A DNA stretch of 64,000 bases from Pyrinomonadaceae bacterium (GCA_026129865.1 JAHCHG010000012.1:62001-126000), one strand, 5' to 3'; positions 45,965 to 55,393 are shown, numbered from the stretch's first letter. Made by a program: numbers and translations. The notes: a model not told the origin generated them from the sequence alone.

Positions 45965-46031
45965 AAAATGATCTTACCTTTCGTTAAGTTGGTTGAGTTG
46001 GTTAATTAGGAGTAAAACGCGGAGAAATTTA

Positions 46032-46853
46032 ATGAACGAAGAAAAATTTGATTTGGAAGACTGCGGAAATCCGCCGGATATGGCGACGGTCGAGTCGGAC
46101 GTTTTAACGGTCGACGAGGAAAAACTGCTCGACGAACTCGGCATTTTCGGCGAGTCGCGGCGGAAGTTTCTCGGGCAGGTTTCGACCGCGGGTTTGAGCG
46201 TTCTTGCAATGCAGCTGCTGGCTGAAAACGAGGCTTTTGCCGCGTCAAACGGCGACGTAAAGACCGCGGCGGTAAAGCTTGAAAACGCCGTAAAAGTTTC
46301 GATGAAGGTCAACGGTTCGGCAAAATCGCTCGATGTCGATTCGCGAATGACCTTGCTCGACGCGCTGCGCGAACGAATGGATCTGACCGGAAGCAAGAAA
46401 GGCTGCGACCATGGGCAATGCGGCGCCTGCACGGTCATCGTCGACGGACAGAGAGTTCTTTCGTGCCTGACGCTTGCCGCAACCTGCGAAGGCGCGGACG
46501 TTACCACCATCGAAGGACTTGCGACCGGCGAAAAACTTCATCCGGTACAGGCGGCGTTCATCAAACACGATGGTTTTCAATGCGGATACTGCACTCCGGG
46601 ACAGATCTGTTCGGCAGTTGCCCTGATGGAGGAAGCAAAACGCGGCGATGCGAGTTACGTTACGGAAAACATTCAGGCAAAAGCACGTTCGCTTAATCTT
46701 TCCGACGATGAGATTCGCGAACGAATGTCCGGAAATCTTTGCCGCTGCGGCGCTTACCCGAACATTCTGCGGGCGATAAAAGAAGTTCACACGGGCAAGG
46801 AACAGGCTCAAGGCTGGAAATTCTCAGAAAGTTCAGAAACGGAGGTCGCGTAA
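46032..46853 (+). CDS. Tat-targeted (2Fe-2S) subunit of molybdenum hydroxylase (PaoA-like)
   Basis: Electron-transfer subunit, 273 residues. The ATG at 46032 has GGAG 8 bases upstream. A long acidic leader of about 40 residues precedes a twin-arginine signal, SRRKFLGQVSTAGLSVLAM, with AFAAS as the likely cleavage region. The plant-type cluster is KGCDHGQCGACTVIVDGQRV then SCL; the second cluster is FQCGYCTPGQ with GNLCRCGAYPNI. A Tat signal on the small subunit matches the periplasmic aldehyde oxidoreductase PaoABC (YagTSR), where the other subunits travel with it. The FAD subunit gene begins 3 bp after the stop. Confidence 0.94.
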   Translation: MNEEKFDLEDCGNPPDMATVESDVLTVDEEKLLDELGIFGESRRKFLGQVSTAGLSVLAMQLLAENEAFAASNGDVKTAAVKLENAVKVSMKVNGSAKSLDVDSRMTLLDALRERMDLTGSKKGCDHGQCGACTVIVDGQRVLSCLTLAATCEGADVTTIEGLATGEKLHPVQAAFIKHDGFQCGYCTPGQICSAVALMEEAKRGDASYVTENIQAKARSLNLSDDEIRERMSGNLCRCGAYPNILRAIKEVHTGKEQAQGWKFSESSETEVA

Positions 46854-46856
46854 AAA

Positions 46857-47852
46857 ATGAGACCATTTAAATACACCAGAGCGGCTGAAACCGCGAAAGC
46901 AGTTGAAGCGATCTCGAAAAACAAAAACGCACGATTTCTTGCCGGCGGAACGAACATCATCGATCTGATGAAAGAAGACGTCGCACGTCCGGACGAACTT
47001 GTCGACATCAATCGTCTTAGTTTCGATCAGATAAAAGCGACCTCCGGCGGCATTTCGCTCGGCGCATTGGCAAAAAATACGGAGACCGCAAACCATCCGC
47101 TTGTCCGCCAAAATCTGCCGCTGCTGTCGCAGGCAATTCTTGCCGGAGCTTCGGGACAGATCCGAAATATGGCGACGAACGGCGGAAATCTGAATCAGCG
47201 AACACGCTGCACATATTTTTACGATACAGCAATGCCGTGCAACAAACGCGAGCCGGGAACGGGCTGCGGCGCGATGGAAGGCATCAACCGCATGCATGCC
47301 GTTTTCGGCTGGTCGGAAAAATGCGTCGCGGTTCATCCTTCGGACATGTGCGTCGCTCTTGCGGCGCTCGACGCAAATGTAAAGGTACAGGGTGCCGACG
47401 GAAAAACGCGTTCGATCGCTTTTGCCGATTATCACCGCCTGCCGGGCGATTCACCGGAACTCGACAATAATCTGAAGCATGACGATTTGATAACCGAGAT
47501 CGAAATTCCGAAAAACAATTTTGCGGCAAACAGTTATTATTTGAAGGTTCGCGACCGCGCTTCGTATGCGTTCGCGCTGGTGTCCGTCGCCGCTGCTTTG
47601 GATGTGAGCGGCGGCAAGATAAAAGATGCGCGCATTGCTTTGGGCGGCGTCGCGCATAAACCGTGGCGCGCATTGGAAGCAGAAAAATTCCTGAAGGGAA
47701 AAGACGCGACCGAAGCGAATTTCAAAGCTGCCGCAGAAATGGAAATGAAAGCCGCAAAACCGCTGGAACATAACAAGTTCAAGGTTGAACTTGGCAAACG
47801 CGCGGTCGCGCGTGCATTGACGATGGCGATGAACGGCGGCAAGACTGCTTAA
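46857..47852 (+). CDS. FAD-binding subunit of molybdenum hydroxylase (PaoB-like, 4Fe-4S)
   Basis: FAD subunit of 331 residues. The FAD pyrophosphate motif is FLAGGTNIIDLMK, with a second contact region ASGQIRNMATNGGNLNQRT. It also has the Cys-rich insertion that in PaoB holds an extra 4Fe-4S cluster: TRCTYFYDTAMPCNKREPGT, GCGAMEGINRMHAVFGW, SEKCVAVHPSDMCVALAALD. These match E. coli PaoB closely by eye. It has no signal peptide and is 3 bp from the 2Fe-2S gene. Electrons would pass from Mo through the 2Fe-2S clusters to FAD, with the 4Fe-4S role structural in PaoB. Confidence 0.94.
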   Translation: MRPFKYTRAAETAKAVEAISKNKNARFLAGGTNIIDLMKEDVARPDELVDINRLSFDQIKATSGGISLGALAKNTETANHPLVRQNLPLLSQAILAGASGQIRNMATNGGNLNQRTRCTYFYDTAMPCNKREPGTGCGAMEGINRMHAVFGWSEKCVAVHPSDMCVALAALDANVKVQGADGKTRSIAFADYHRLPGDSPELDNNLKHDDLITEIEIPKNNFAANSYYLKVRDRASYAFALVSVAAALDVSGGKIKDARIALGGVAHKPWRALEAEKFLKGKDATEANFKAAAEMEMKAAKPLEHNKFKVELGKRAVARALTMAMNGGKTA

Positions 47853-47856
47853 AATT

Positions 47857-47897
47857 GGAGCGCGGGCGACCCCGCCCGCAGTGAGCGCGAAAGCGCG
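47857..47897. repeat. GC-rich double hairpin between FAD and second large-subunit genes
   Basis: GCGGGCG, loop ACCC, CGCCCGC (47862-47879) followed by GCGC-GAAA-GCGC (47885-47896). It sits 4 bp after the FAD gene stop, with no T-run. Composition is much more GC-rich than the flanks. It is probably a small interspersed element; it might also slow transcription or protect the upstream mRNA. Confidence 0.6.
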
Positions 47898-47980
47898 AAA
47901 ACCGCACTTGATTAGATTATTCAATAAGCGAAGTTTTCGAGTGGATTCCGCTCGGATATTTGGTTGTTATATTTAGCGTT

Positions 47981-50098
47981 ATGAATATGAACCCAATCGG
48001 CGAAGCCATCGACCGCATCGACGGTTTTTTAAAGGTCACCGGACGCGCAAATTACGCGATGGATTTCCCCGTCGAAAATGCCGCACATGCTTTTCTTTTC
48101 AAAAGCGAAACCGCTGCAGGAAAAATTCTCAAGATCGATTCGAAAGCGGCTGAAGAATCCGAAGGCGTCATCGCCGTCATGACGCATTTGAACGCTCCGA
48201 AAATTACGCCTTCGCGCGGACTTCGCGGCGGTGCGATACTGCAGGACGCCGACATTGAATATTTCGGAGAAAACATCGGCGTTGTCGTGGCGGAAACGTT
48301 TGAACAAGCGAGAAACGCGGCAAATTTGATAACCGTGCAATACGAAAAAGCGGCGGCGAAGGTCGATTTTTCTAAGGAAAATTCAAATGGAACGGTCCCG
48401 CGCGGTCGCGAAGACATGCGTCGCGGAAAATTTGAAGAAGCTTTCGAGTCAGCCGAAATAAAGCTCGACGAAACCTATTTCACACCGATCGAACATCACC
48501 AGGCAATGGCGCCGCACGCGACGGTCGCGGTTTGGGACGGCGACGATAAATTAATTCTTTATAACGAATCGCAAATCGTCAACGGCGTCCAAGGCGCGGT
48601 CGCGGCGACGTTCGGTTTGAAACCGGAGAATGTCCGCGTCATCACGCCGCATATCGGCGGCGGATTCGGTTCGAAAGGCGGCGCGTGGGGACACGTCGTC
48701 ATTGCCGCGATGGCGGCGAAGTTGGTCAAACGACCCGTAAAACTGGCTTTGACGCGAAATATGATGATCAATTCCGTTGGGTTGCGTCAGGCGAATATTC
48801 AGCGGATGCGAATTTCCGCTACAAAAGACGGAAAACTCACGGCGCTCTCGCATGAAACGACGACGCATTGCGCGATAAACGAGGAATTTGTCGAACCATG
48901 CGGCGACGTCAGCGAGCATATGTACGACGCGCCGAATTCCCTTGTTACTTACCGCGTCGCGCCGATGAACGTGATCATACCGACCTACACGCGGGCGCCC
49001 GGCAAATCGACCGGCAGCTTTGCGCTCGAATCCGCGATCGACGAGCTCGCGCATAAATTAAAGATCGATCCGGTCGAACTGCGGATCAAGAATGAACCGG
49101 AAAAAGATCCGGCAACCGGAAAACCCTGGTCTTCGCGTTCGCTGGTCAAATGTCTGCGCAAAGGCGCGGCTGCGTTCGGCTGGGAAAAGCGAAAAATGGA
49201 ACCACGATCGACGAAAGAAGGAGATTTTCTGATCGGTTTCGGCGTCGGCTGCGGAATTTACCCGGCGCGCCAGCGGGAAACTTCGGCGGTTATAAAATTG
49301 AAAAATGACGACGGCAAAGTAAGCGCAACGGTCGAACTTGCCGCATCCGATCTAGGAACCGGGACGCATACAATCATCGCGCAAGTTGCGGCGGAAACGC
49401 TTGGGTTACCGGTGTCGGACATCGGTGTCAAGATCGGCGATTCAGCCTTGCCGCCCGCAGCGGGTTCAGTCGGATCTGTCGGCGCATCGAGTTTTTGCAA
49501 CGCCGTTTACGAAGTTTGCCTGAAAGCAATGGAACAGTTGCAGGCAAAGACAAATGTCGAATTTATCAAGGCGCCGACCGCGGCGGAATTGATGCAGGCA
49601 GCGAACCTCAAAGATTTTCAAACCCGTGCAGACGCCAAACCGCTTGAAATAGCGGACAAATATGCGTCGCACAGCTTTAATGCAAATTTTGCCGAAGTTT
49701 GGGTAAATGAATCGACCGGAATGGCGCGCGTAAAACGGTTCGTTTCGGCGACCGGCGCCGGAAGAATTCTAAATCCGAAAACCTCCCGGTCGCAGATGAT
49801 CGGCGGTGCGATCTGGGGAATCGGGCAGGCGCTTTCGGAAGAATCCGTTTTGGACCCGCGCTGGGGAAATTTTGTGACGCGTTCTTTTGCCGATTATCAT
49901 ATTCCGTCCAATCTCGACATTGGCGATATGGAGACGATCTTCATTGACGAACAGGACAAATTCGTCAACAAACTCGGCATAAAAGGAGTCGGCGAGGTCG
50001 GCATTGTCGGCGTCGCAGCGGCGGTCGTCAATGCGGTTTTTAACGCAACCGGAAAGCGCATCCGCTCGCTTCCCCTAACGCCCGATAAATTTGTTTAG
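47981..50098 (+). CDS. Xanthine dehydrogenase-family molybdopterin-binding subunit, copy 2
   Basis: Second catalytic large subunit of the locus, 705 residues from the ATG at 47981 (the open frame reaches 47960, but only through a TTG). It is distinct from copy 1: the cofactor segment is the canonical IGGGFGSKGGAWGH, with TRAPGKSTGSFALESAIDEL and the active-site Glu in GIKGVGEVGIVG. The common N-terminal layout (AIDRIDGFLKVTGRANYAMD, EHHQAMAPHATVAVWD) shows the two are paralogues. No signal peptide. It is the closer match of the two to PaoC-like subunits by its standard motif. XdhC follows by 20 bp. Confidence 0.93.
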   Translation: MNMNPIGEAIDRIDGFLKVTGRANYAMDFPVENAAHAFLFKSETAAGKILKIDSKAAEESEGVIAVMTHLNAPKITPSRGLRGGAILQDADIEYFGENIGVVVAETFEQARNAANLITVQYEKAAAKVDFSKENSNGTVPRGREDMRRGKFEEAFESAEIKLDETYFTPIEHHQAMAPHATVAVWDGDDKLILYNESQIVNGVQGAVAATFGLKPENVRVITPHIGGGFGSKGGAWGHVVIAAMAAKLVKRPVKLALTRNMMINSVGLRQANIQRMRISATKDGKLTALSHETTTHCAINEEFVEPCGDVSEHMYDAPNSLVTYRVAPMNVIIPTYTRAPGKSTGSFALESAIDELAHKLKIDPVELRIKNEPEKDPATGKPWSSRSLVKCLRKGAAAFGWEKRKMEPRSTKEGDFLIGFGVGCGIYPARQRETSAVIKLKNDDGKVSATVELAASDLGTGTHTIIAQVAAETLGLPVSDIGVKIGDSALPPAAGSVGSVGASSFCNAVYEVCLKAMEQLQAKTNVEFIKAPTAAELMQAANLKDFQTRADAKPLEIADKYASHSFNANFAEVWVNESTGMARVKRFVSATGAGRILNPKTSRSQMIGGAIWGIGQALSEESVLDPRWGNFVTRSFADYHIPSNLDIGDMETIFIDEQDKFVNKLGIKGVGEVGIVGVAAAVVNAVFNATGKRIRSLPLTPDKFV

Positions 50099-50118
50099 CG
50101 AGGATCTTTTACCCGAAC

Positions 50119-51222
50119 TTGTCGAACGAAATTCACCAGATCATTGAAAAGTTAAGCGCCGCGCCGGAAGGATCGCGGTTTATTTTGGCGACGGTTATTG
50201 ACCTGAAAGGTTCAGGCTACCGGCTGCCGGGTGCGAAAATGCTGATCGCGGAAAACGGCGACGCGCTTGGCACGGTCAGCGGCGGTTGTCTCGAAGCCGA
50301 TGTGCTCGAACGGGCGCGCCGCGTTATCAAAAGCCGACGACCTGAAATTTTGACCTACGACACGACCGGAAAGGACGATTCGGTGTTTTCGCTGAACATG
50401 GGTTGCCGCGGAGTGGTTCGAATTTTGATCGAAGAGATCGATGCGCGGTCGCAGCTGCTCGAAAACATGCGGACCGCCGTAAACGAACGACGGCGACAGA
50501 CGGTGTTTACCGTTTTTTCCGGCGGCGAACCCGGCGCGATCGGTGCTCGCGGTTTCTATTCGAGCGACGCCGGTTTTGAATTTTTAGGACTTGAATCTTC
50601 GACGTTGAAAGACACCGTAAGCCGTTTTCACAACGAAGATCGACTTCCGAATGTTTTCGACCTTGACGATCTGGAAATTTATATTGAAAGCATAGATCCG
50701 CCAATAAATCTCGTCATTTTCGGCGGCGGTTTCGACGCGCTGCCGCTTGCCGAAGTTGCAAAAACGCTCGGCTGGCGGGTGGAGATCGCCGATCATCGAC
50801 CGGCGTACGCGGATGAAAAACGCTTTCCCGATGTTGAAAAGATCGTTGCCGCGCCGTTCGAGAACGCTATCGGGAAACTTACTTTCGACGATCAAACCGT
50901 CGCGGTTTTGATGACGCATAATTACGAAAAGGACCGCGAAATTCTCGGCAGGATCCTGGGCTTTGATCTGAAATACATCGGAATGCTCGGACCGAAGGCG
51001 CGAACCTCTCGGATCATCGACGAAATTCGGGCGGAGTCGGAGAGTTTCGACGAATCGAAGATCGAAAATCTATATGGTCCGATCGGTCTGGACATCGGCG
51101 CAGACTCGCCGGAATCCATCGCGGTTTCGATAATTGCTGAAATAAAAAGCGTTTTGCGGGGACGCAGCGGCGGATTTCTCCGCGAACGACGGGGTTCGAT
51201 CTATTCACGCGAGAGCAGTTGA
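50119..51222 (+). CDS. XdhC-family molybdenum cofactor maturation protein
   Basis: Chaperone that binds the molybdenum cofactor, helps its sulfuration and inserts it into xanthine dehydrogenase-family enzymes (XdhC/PaoD role). 367 residues. The N-terminal XdhC_CoxI part has DLKGSGYRLPGAKMLI and LGTVSGGCLEADVLERA. The C-terminal Rossmann part has VIFGGGFDALPLAEVAKTLG, LMTHNYEKDREILGRIL and YIGMLGPKARTSRI. Start codon TTG at 50119; the next ATG would cut into the conserved region. It is the last clear gene of the operon. Confidence 0.93.
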   Translation: MSNEIHQIIEKLSAAPEGSRFILATVIDLKGSGYRLPGAKMLIAENGDALGTVSGGCLEADVLERARRVIKSRRPEILTYDTTGKDDSVFSLNMGCRGVVRILIEEIDARSQLLENMRTAVNERRRQTVFTVFSGGEPGAIGARGFYSSDAGFEFLGLESSTLKDTVSRFHNEDRLPNVFDLDDLEIYIESIDPPINLVIFGGGFDALPLAEVAKTLGWRVEIADHRPAYADEKRFPDVEKIVAAPFENAIGKLTFDDQTVAVLMTHNYEKDREILGRILGFDLKYIGMLGPKARTSRIIDEIRAESESFDESKIENLYGPIGLDIGADSPESIAVSIIAEIKSVLRGRSGGFLRERRGSIYSRESS

Positions 51223-51258
51223 AATTGTTTGAATGCGAGCGGAAACAGAGAAAAAGAC

Positions 51259-51531
51259 ATGGAATGGAAAATATTTTGGACGGCGTTTGCGACGCTTTTT
51301 TTGGCGGAACTTGGTGATAAAACGCAGCTTGCGGTCATTACAATGACAGGCAAGACAAACGCGGCGGTGTCGGTTTTTCTCGGAGCCGCGCTGGCGCTTG
51401 TTCTCGTTACACTGCTCGGCGTGCTTTTCGGTTCGGCGATCACAAACGTAATTCCCGCGGAATGGCTGCAGCGGATCGTCGCCGCAGCATTCATAATTAT
51501 CGGCGTGCTGATGCTGATCGGAAAGCTTTGA
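51259..51531 (+). CDS. Half-size TMEM165/GDT1-family transporter
   Basis: A 90-residue membrane protein with three helices and one copy of the family signature, FLAELGDKTQLAVIT. GDT1 proteins move Mn2+ or Ca2+ and normally have two such repeats (six or more helices). This one has a single repeat, so it would work as a dimer, or with another half. ATG at 51259 preceded by AGAGAAAAAG. It follows XdhC by 36 bp. Confidence 0.85.
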   Translation: MEWKIFWTAFATLFLAELGDKTQLAVITMTGKTNAAVSVFLGAALALVLVTLLGVLFGSAITNVIPAEWLQRIVAAAFIIIGVLMLIGKL

Positions 51532-51604
51532 ACATAAATTTTTTCCGATTAAGACCGAATTGCTTTATCATCTATAAAAATCTTGAAAGACCTCTGAAGT
51601 AAAA

Positions 51605-54600
51605 ATGAAAAAACGAATTGCACTGTTTTTATTGGTTGCAGCCGTAGTTCTTTTGATCAAAGAAGACCGGGCGGTGGATGCGTTCAACTCAGCCGCCGAA
51701 AAAGAGCGACCGTTTTCCGAACTCGTTCCTCAACAGGTTAGAGCCGTAAAGTTTGCCGTTTCCGACGAAGTGCGAAATTTTGCGCCGGCGCAGCCCGTAC
51801 CGGGCGAGAAAAGCAAAAAAATGGGGCGCGCCGAAGAACAGGCGCGTGAAATTCCAAATAAGATACCGTTCCGAAAAGAGATCGAAGGCGCGCCGCATGA
51901 CCGCGACGGCGCGGTTTCGAACATTTTGGAACAGCCGATGCCGCTGCCGTCGCTTTCATTTGACGGCATTTCGAGCAGCGACAACTTCGCCGCGTACGGT
52001 TTTCGAATTTTGCCGCCGGACACTAACGGCGACGTCGGTCTTAATCATTACGTCCAATCGGTAAATTCGCTGACTCGCGTTTATGACAAAAGCGGAACTC
52101 CGCTAACTCCGCCATTCAAACTCAGCAGTATTTTTGCCCCGCTCGGAACGCCGTGTTCGATGCGCAACGACGGAGATCCGATCGTGCTTTACGATCAGCT
52201 TGCCGACCGCTGGCTGATCAGCCAGTTTTGCAGCAATTTTCCGCCGTTCAGGCAATTGGTAGCCGTTTCGCAAACCGGCGATCCGACCGGCGCATTTTTC
52301 GTTTACGAATTTGTGATGCCGAATATGAAGCTGAACGACTATCCCAAATTCGGCGTCTGGCACGATGCCTATTATATGTCGACGGACGAATTTTTCGGCT
52401 CGGATTACGCGGGTTCCGGTGCGTTTGCATTCGAACGCGAAAAGCTTTTGATCGGCGATCCTTCGGCAAGTTATATCTATTTCGATCTGGCATCGCCGAC
52501 AACGCTGCGCATCGGCGGTTTGCTGCCGACCGATCACGACGGAATAACTCCGCCAAATATTGCGACGCCCAACATATTTGTCGGATACACGGCGAATGAA
52601 TACGGCGATCTTTTTGACGGCATTCGTTTATTCAATTTTCGACCGGATTTTGCGAATCCGTCGAATTCAACCTTTTCAGAACGCGCGGAAAGCCCGATCG
52701 CAGTTGCGGCATTCGACCCGACAAGCAACCCCGGGCGCGACGACATTGCGCAGCCGGCGCCGGGCGATATGCTCGATGCGCAATCCGACCGGTTGATGTA
52801 CCGCGTCGTCTATCGAAATTTCGGTGGTCATGAATCGCTTGTTTTCAATCAAACGGTTCGCGTTTCTCCGGTCGGATCGACCTATCAGGCAGGCGTCCGG
52901 GTTTATGAACTGAGGCGTTCCGGCGGACCGTTTTCGGTTCATGACCAGGGCACGCTTTCTCCGGACGAACTTAACCGCTGGATGGGCAGCGCGGCTATGG
53001 ATTCCGGCGGAAATCTCGCTTTTGGATATAGTACCGGCAGTTTGGGCAAAAAACCTGCCATCGCCTACAGCGGAAAGCTTGCTTCCGAACCGGCGGGCAG
53101 TTTTCGCACCGAACATTCGCTTGTTTCCGGCACCGGCGTGCAGAAAGCCTTCGGTTTTCGGTGGGGCGATTACAGTGCTTTGAACGTCGATCCGATCGAC
53201 GATTGTTCGTTTTGGATAACCAACGAATATTACAGCCTGGAAAGCCAGGAAGAGAGCGATTTCGGATGGCTGACGAGGATCGGGAAATTCAAATTTGAAG
53301 AATGCGTTCCGGCAAACCTCGCGCGCGTTCGCATTCTTGCGCGAAGTTCGCGAAGTCAGGTTCCGATCGCAAACGCCAGGGTCAAGATCGTTCCCGCACT
53401 CGACGCTTCCGTCGCCCCGATAACCCGGGTAACAGGTATCAACGGAGAAACCGAAACGATGAGAATATCTCCGCAGAATTATTCTCTGGTGGTTTCTGCC
53501 GATGGATTCAGGACGACAACTATGCAGTTCGGCGTTACGAATAATCCGCCCGATTTCACATTTGTTGTGATCGCTTTTCTAGAACCGACGGCGGTTATCG
53601 TCAACGCCGGATCAAACATTTTCGAAGAAAGCTGTGCATTTAACGGAAAAGCCGAACCGGGCGAAAGAGTCAGCCTGAATCTTGCGCTTGGCAATACCGG
53701 AACGATCAACGCGAACAACCTCGTCGCAACCCTTCTTTCAACGGGCGGCGTGTTGAATCCGTCGGCACCGCAGAATTACGGCGTTTTGACCGTCAACGGT
53801 CCGCCTGCTTCGCGACCGTTTACGTTTACAGTTAATCCAAACTTAAACTGTGGAACTCCTGTCAGATTGAGTTTCCGTTTGACCGACGGTGCGAACGACC
53901 TAGGGATCGTGACGATCGATCTGCCGACCGGATCGCCGCGCATCGCTTTAAGCGAGGAATTTGACGATCTTCCGCTGCCGAATCTTCCGCCGGGCTGGAC
54001 GTCTTCGGCAACCGGCGGACAAGTGCCGTGGACGACGCTCGAAACTCGGTTCGAGTCGCCGCCGAATTCGGTATTCTCGCCCGATCCGCGCGAAACCGGC
54101 GTAAACGAACTCCTTTCGCCGCCGTTTAACATAACATCGCCAAACGCTGAAATTTCGTTTAGAAACTGGTACGAACTTGAGACGACTTTTTTGAGAAATC
54201 GTTTGTATGACGGTTCGCTGATGGAAATTAAGATCGGTGCGAACGATTGGCAGGACATTGAAACCGCCGGCGGGCAGTTTTTGCAGGGCGGCTACGATGG
54301 TGTTATCGACACCTGCTGTCAGAATCCGCTCGGCGGTCGGCGCGGTTGGTCCGGAAGAAGCGGACCAAATCAAACAAGCGAATTTATCACCTCGCGCGCG
54401 AAACTTCCCGCGTCTGCCGCCGGACAAACCGTACAAATGCGCTGGCGCGTCGGAACGGATATTGGAACGTTTCGCGAAGGTCAATATCTGGATAACATCG
54501 TCGTTACCGACGGATTTACTTGCTCATGCACAGTTCCGCAAACGAACCGCGCGCCGTTCGATTTTGACGGCGACGGCAAAACCGATCTCAGTGTTTTTCA

Positions 54601-55393
54601 GGCTTCCGATGATCCGCAAACGGGCGATTTCAGGATCTTGAACAGTTCGTCAAATGCGGTAAATAACGCCGCATGGGGCAGCAGCGGCGATCGACCTGTC
54701 AGTTCCGATTTCGACGGCGACGGAAAAGCCGATCTCGCGGTTTTTCGACCGTCTTCGAACACCTGGTTTATTTTCAGAAGTTCGGATTCCGTGATATTTA
54801 CCGCGCAGTTCGGTCTTTCGGGCGACGTGTTAGCGCCGTCCGACTTTGACGGCGACGGCAGCGCGGACATCGCGGTTTTCCGCCCGTCGACCGGCGTCTG
54901 GTACGCATTGCGAAGTTCCGATTCGCAGGTTTCGATCAGTCATTTCGGGGTTTCCGGCGACATTCCCGCGCCAGGCGATTTTGACGGCGACGGAAAGTCT
55001 GACCTTGCCGTTTTCCGTCCGTTGAACGGCACCTGGTACATTCTGCGCAGCACGAACGGCGGAGTTTCGATCATCAATTTCGGTCTAAACGGCGATAAAC
55101 CGGTTGCCGGAGATTTCGACGGCGATTCGAAAACCGACCTCGCTGTTTTCCGACCGGGCGATCAAAATTGGTATCTCCTGAAAAGTTCCGCCGGTTTTTC
55201 TGCCATTCGCTTCGGATTATCTGACGATCGCCCGCTGCAGGCGGATTTTGACGGAGACGGGCGGCGCGATATAGGAGTTTTTCGCCCCTCGAGCAATCAG
55301 TGGTTCTTCATTGAAAGCAAGACGCAAAACGTTGCCGTTAAACAGTTTGGCTTAGCCGGCGATACTCCTGTGCCGGGAATCTTTGTCGAATAG
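51605..55393 (+). CDS. Large exported FG-GAP repeat protein
   Basis: About 1262 residues. The signal peptide is KKRIALFLLVAAVVLLI. A large N-terminal domain (about 90-560) of unknown fold has GFRILPPDTNGDVGLNHYVQ, YDQLADRWLISQF and FRWGDYSALNVDPIDDCSFW. A carboxypeptidase-regulatory-like domain follows (about 575-660; RVTGINGETETMRISPQNYS), then a beta-rich domain with EEFDDLPLPNLPPGWTSS and YDGVIDTCC. Six FG-GAP/VCBS repeats with Ca-binding loops such as DFDGDGKADLAVFRPSS end the chain (about 980-1262). The repeats are nearly the same as in the protein at 27782-33094. Surface or secreted; ligand unknown. Confidence 0.88.
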   Translation: MKKRIALFLLVAAVVLLIKEDRAVDAFNSAAEKERPFSELVPQQVRAVKFAVSDEVRNFAPAQPVPGEKSKKMGRAEEQAREIPNKIPFRKEIEGAPHDRDGAVSNILEQPMPLPSLSFDGISSSDNFAAYGFRILPPDTNGDVGLNHYVQSVNSLTRVYDKSGTPLTPPFKLSSIFAPLGTPCSMRNDGDPIVLYDQLADRWLISQFCSNFPPFRQLVAVSQTGDPTGAFFVYEFVMPNMKLNDYPKFGVWHDAYYMSTDEFFGSDYAGSGAFAFEREKLLIGDPSASYIYFDLASPTTLRIGGLLPTDHDGITPPNIATPNIFVGYTANEYGDLFDGIRLFNFRPDFANPSNSTFSERAESPIAVAAFDPTSNPGRDDIAQPAPGDMLDAQSDRLMYRVVYRNFGGHESLVFNQTVRVSPVGSTYQAGVRVYELRRSGGPFSVHDQGTLSPDELNRWMGSAAMDSGGNLAFGYSTGSLGKKPAIAYSGKLASEPAGSFRTEHSLVSGTGVQKAFGFRWGDYSALNVDPIDDCSFWITNEYYSLESQEESDFGWLTRIGKFKFEECVPANLARVRILARSSRSQVPIANARVKIVPALDASVAPITRVTGINGETETMRISPQNYSLVVSADGFRTTTMQFGVTNNPPDFTFVVIAFLEPTAVIVNAGSNIFEESCAFNGKAEPGERVSLNLALGNTGTINANNLVATLLSTGGVLNPSAPQNYGVLTVNGPPASRPFTFTVNPNLNCGTPVRLSFRLTDGANDLGIVTIDLPTGSPRIALSEEFDDLPLPNLPPGWTSSATGGQVPWTTLETRFESPPNSVFSPDPRETGVNELLSPPFNITSPNAEISFRNWYELETTFLRNRLYDGSLMEIKIGANDWQDIETAGGQFLQGGYDGVIDTCCQNPLGGRRGWSGRSGPNQTSEFITSRAKLPASAAGQTVQMRWRVGTDIGTFREGQYLDNIVVTDGFTCSCTVPQTNRAPFDFDGDGKTDLSVFQASDDPQTGDFRILNSSSNAVNNAAWGSSGDRPVSSDFDGDGKADLAVFRPSSNTWFIFRSSDSVIFTAQFGLSGDVLAPSDFDGDGSADIAVFRPSTGVWYALRSSDSQVSISHFGVSGDIPAPGDFDGDGKSDLAVFRPLNGTWYILRSTNGGVSIINFGLNGDKPVAGDFDGDSKTDLAVFRPGDQNWYLLKSSAGFSAIRFGLSDDRPLQADFDGDGRRDIGVFRPSSNQWFFIESKTQNVAVKQFGLAGDTPVPGIFVE

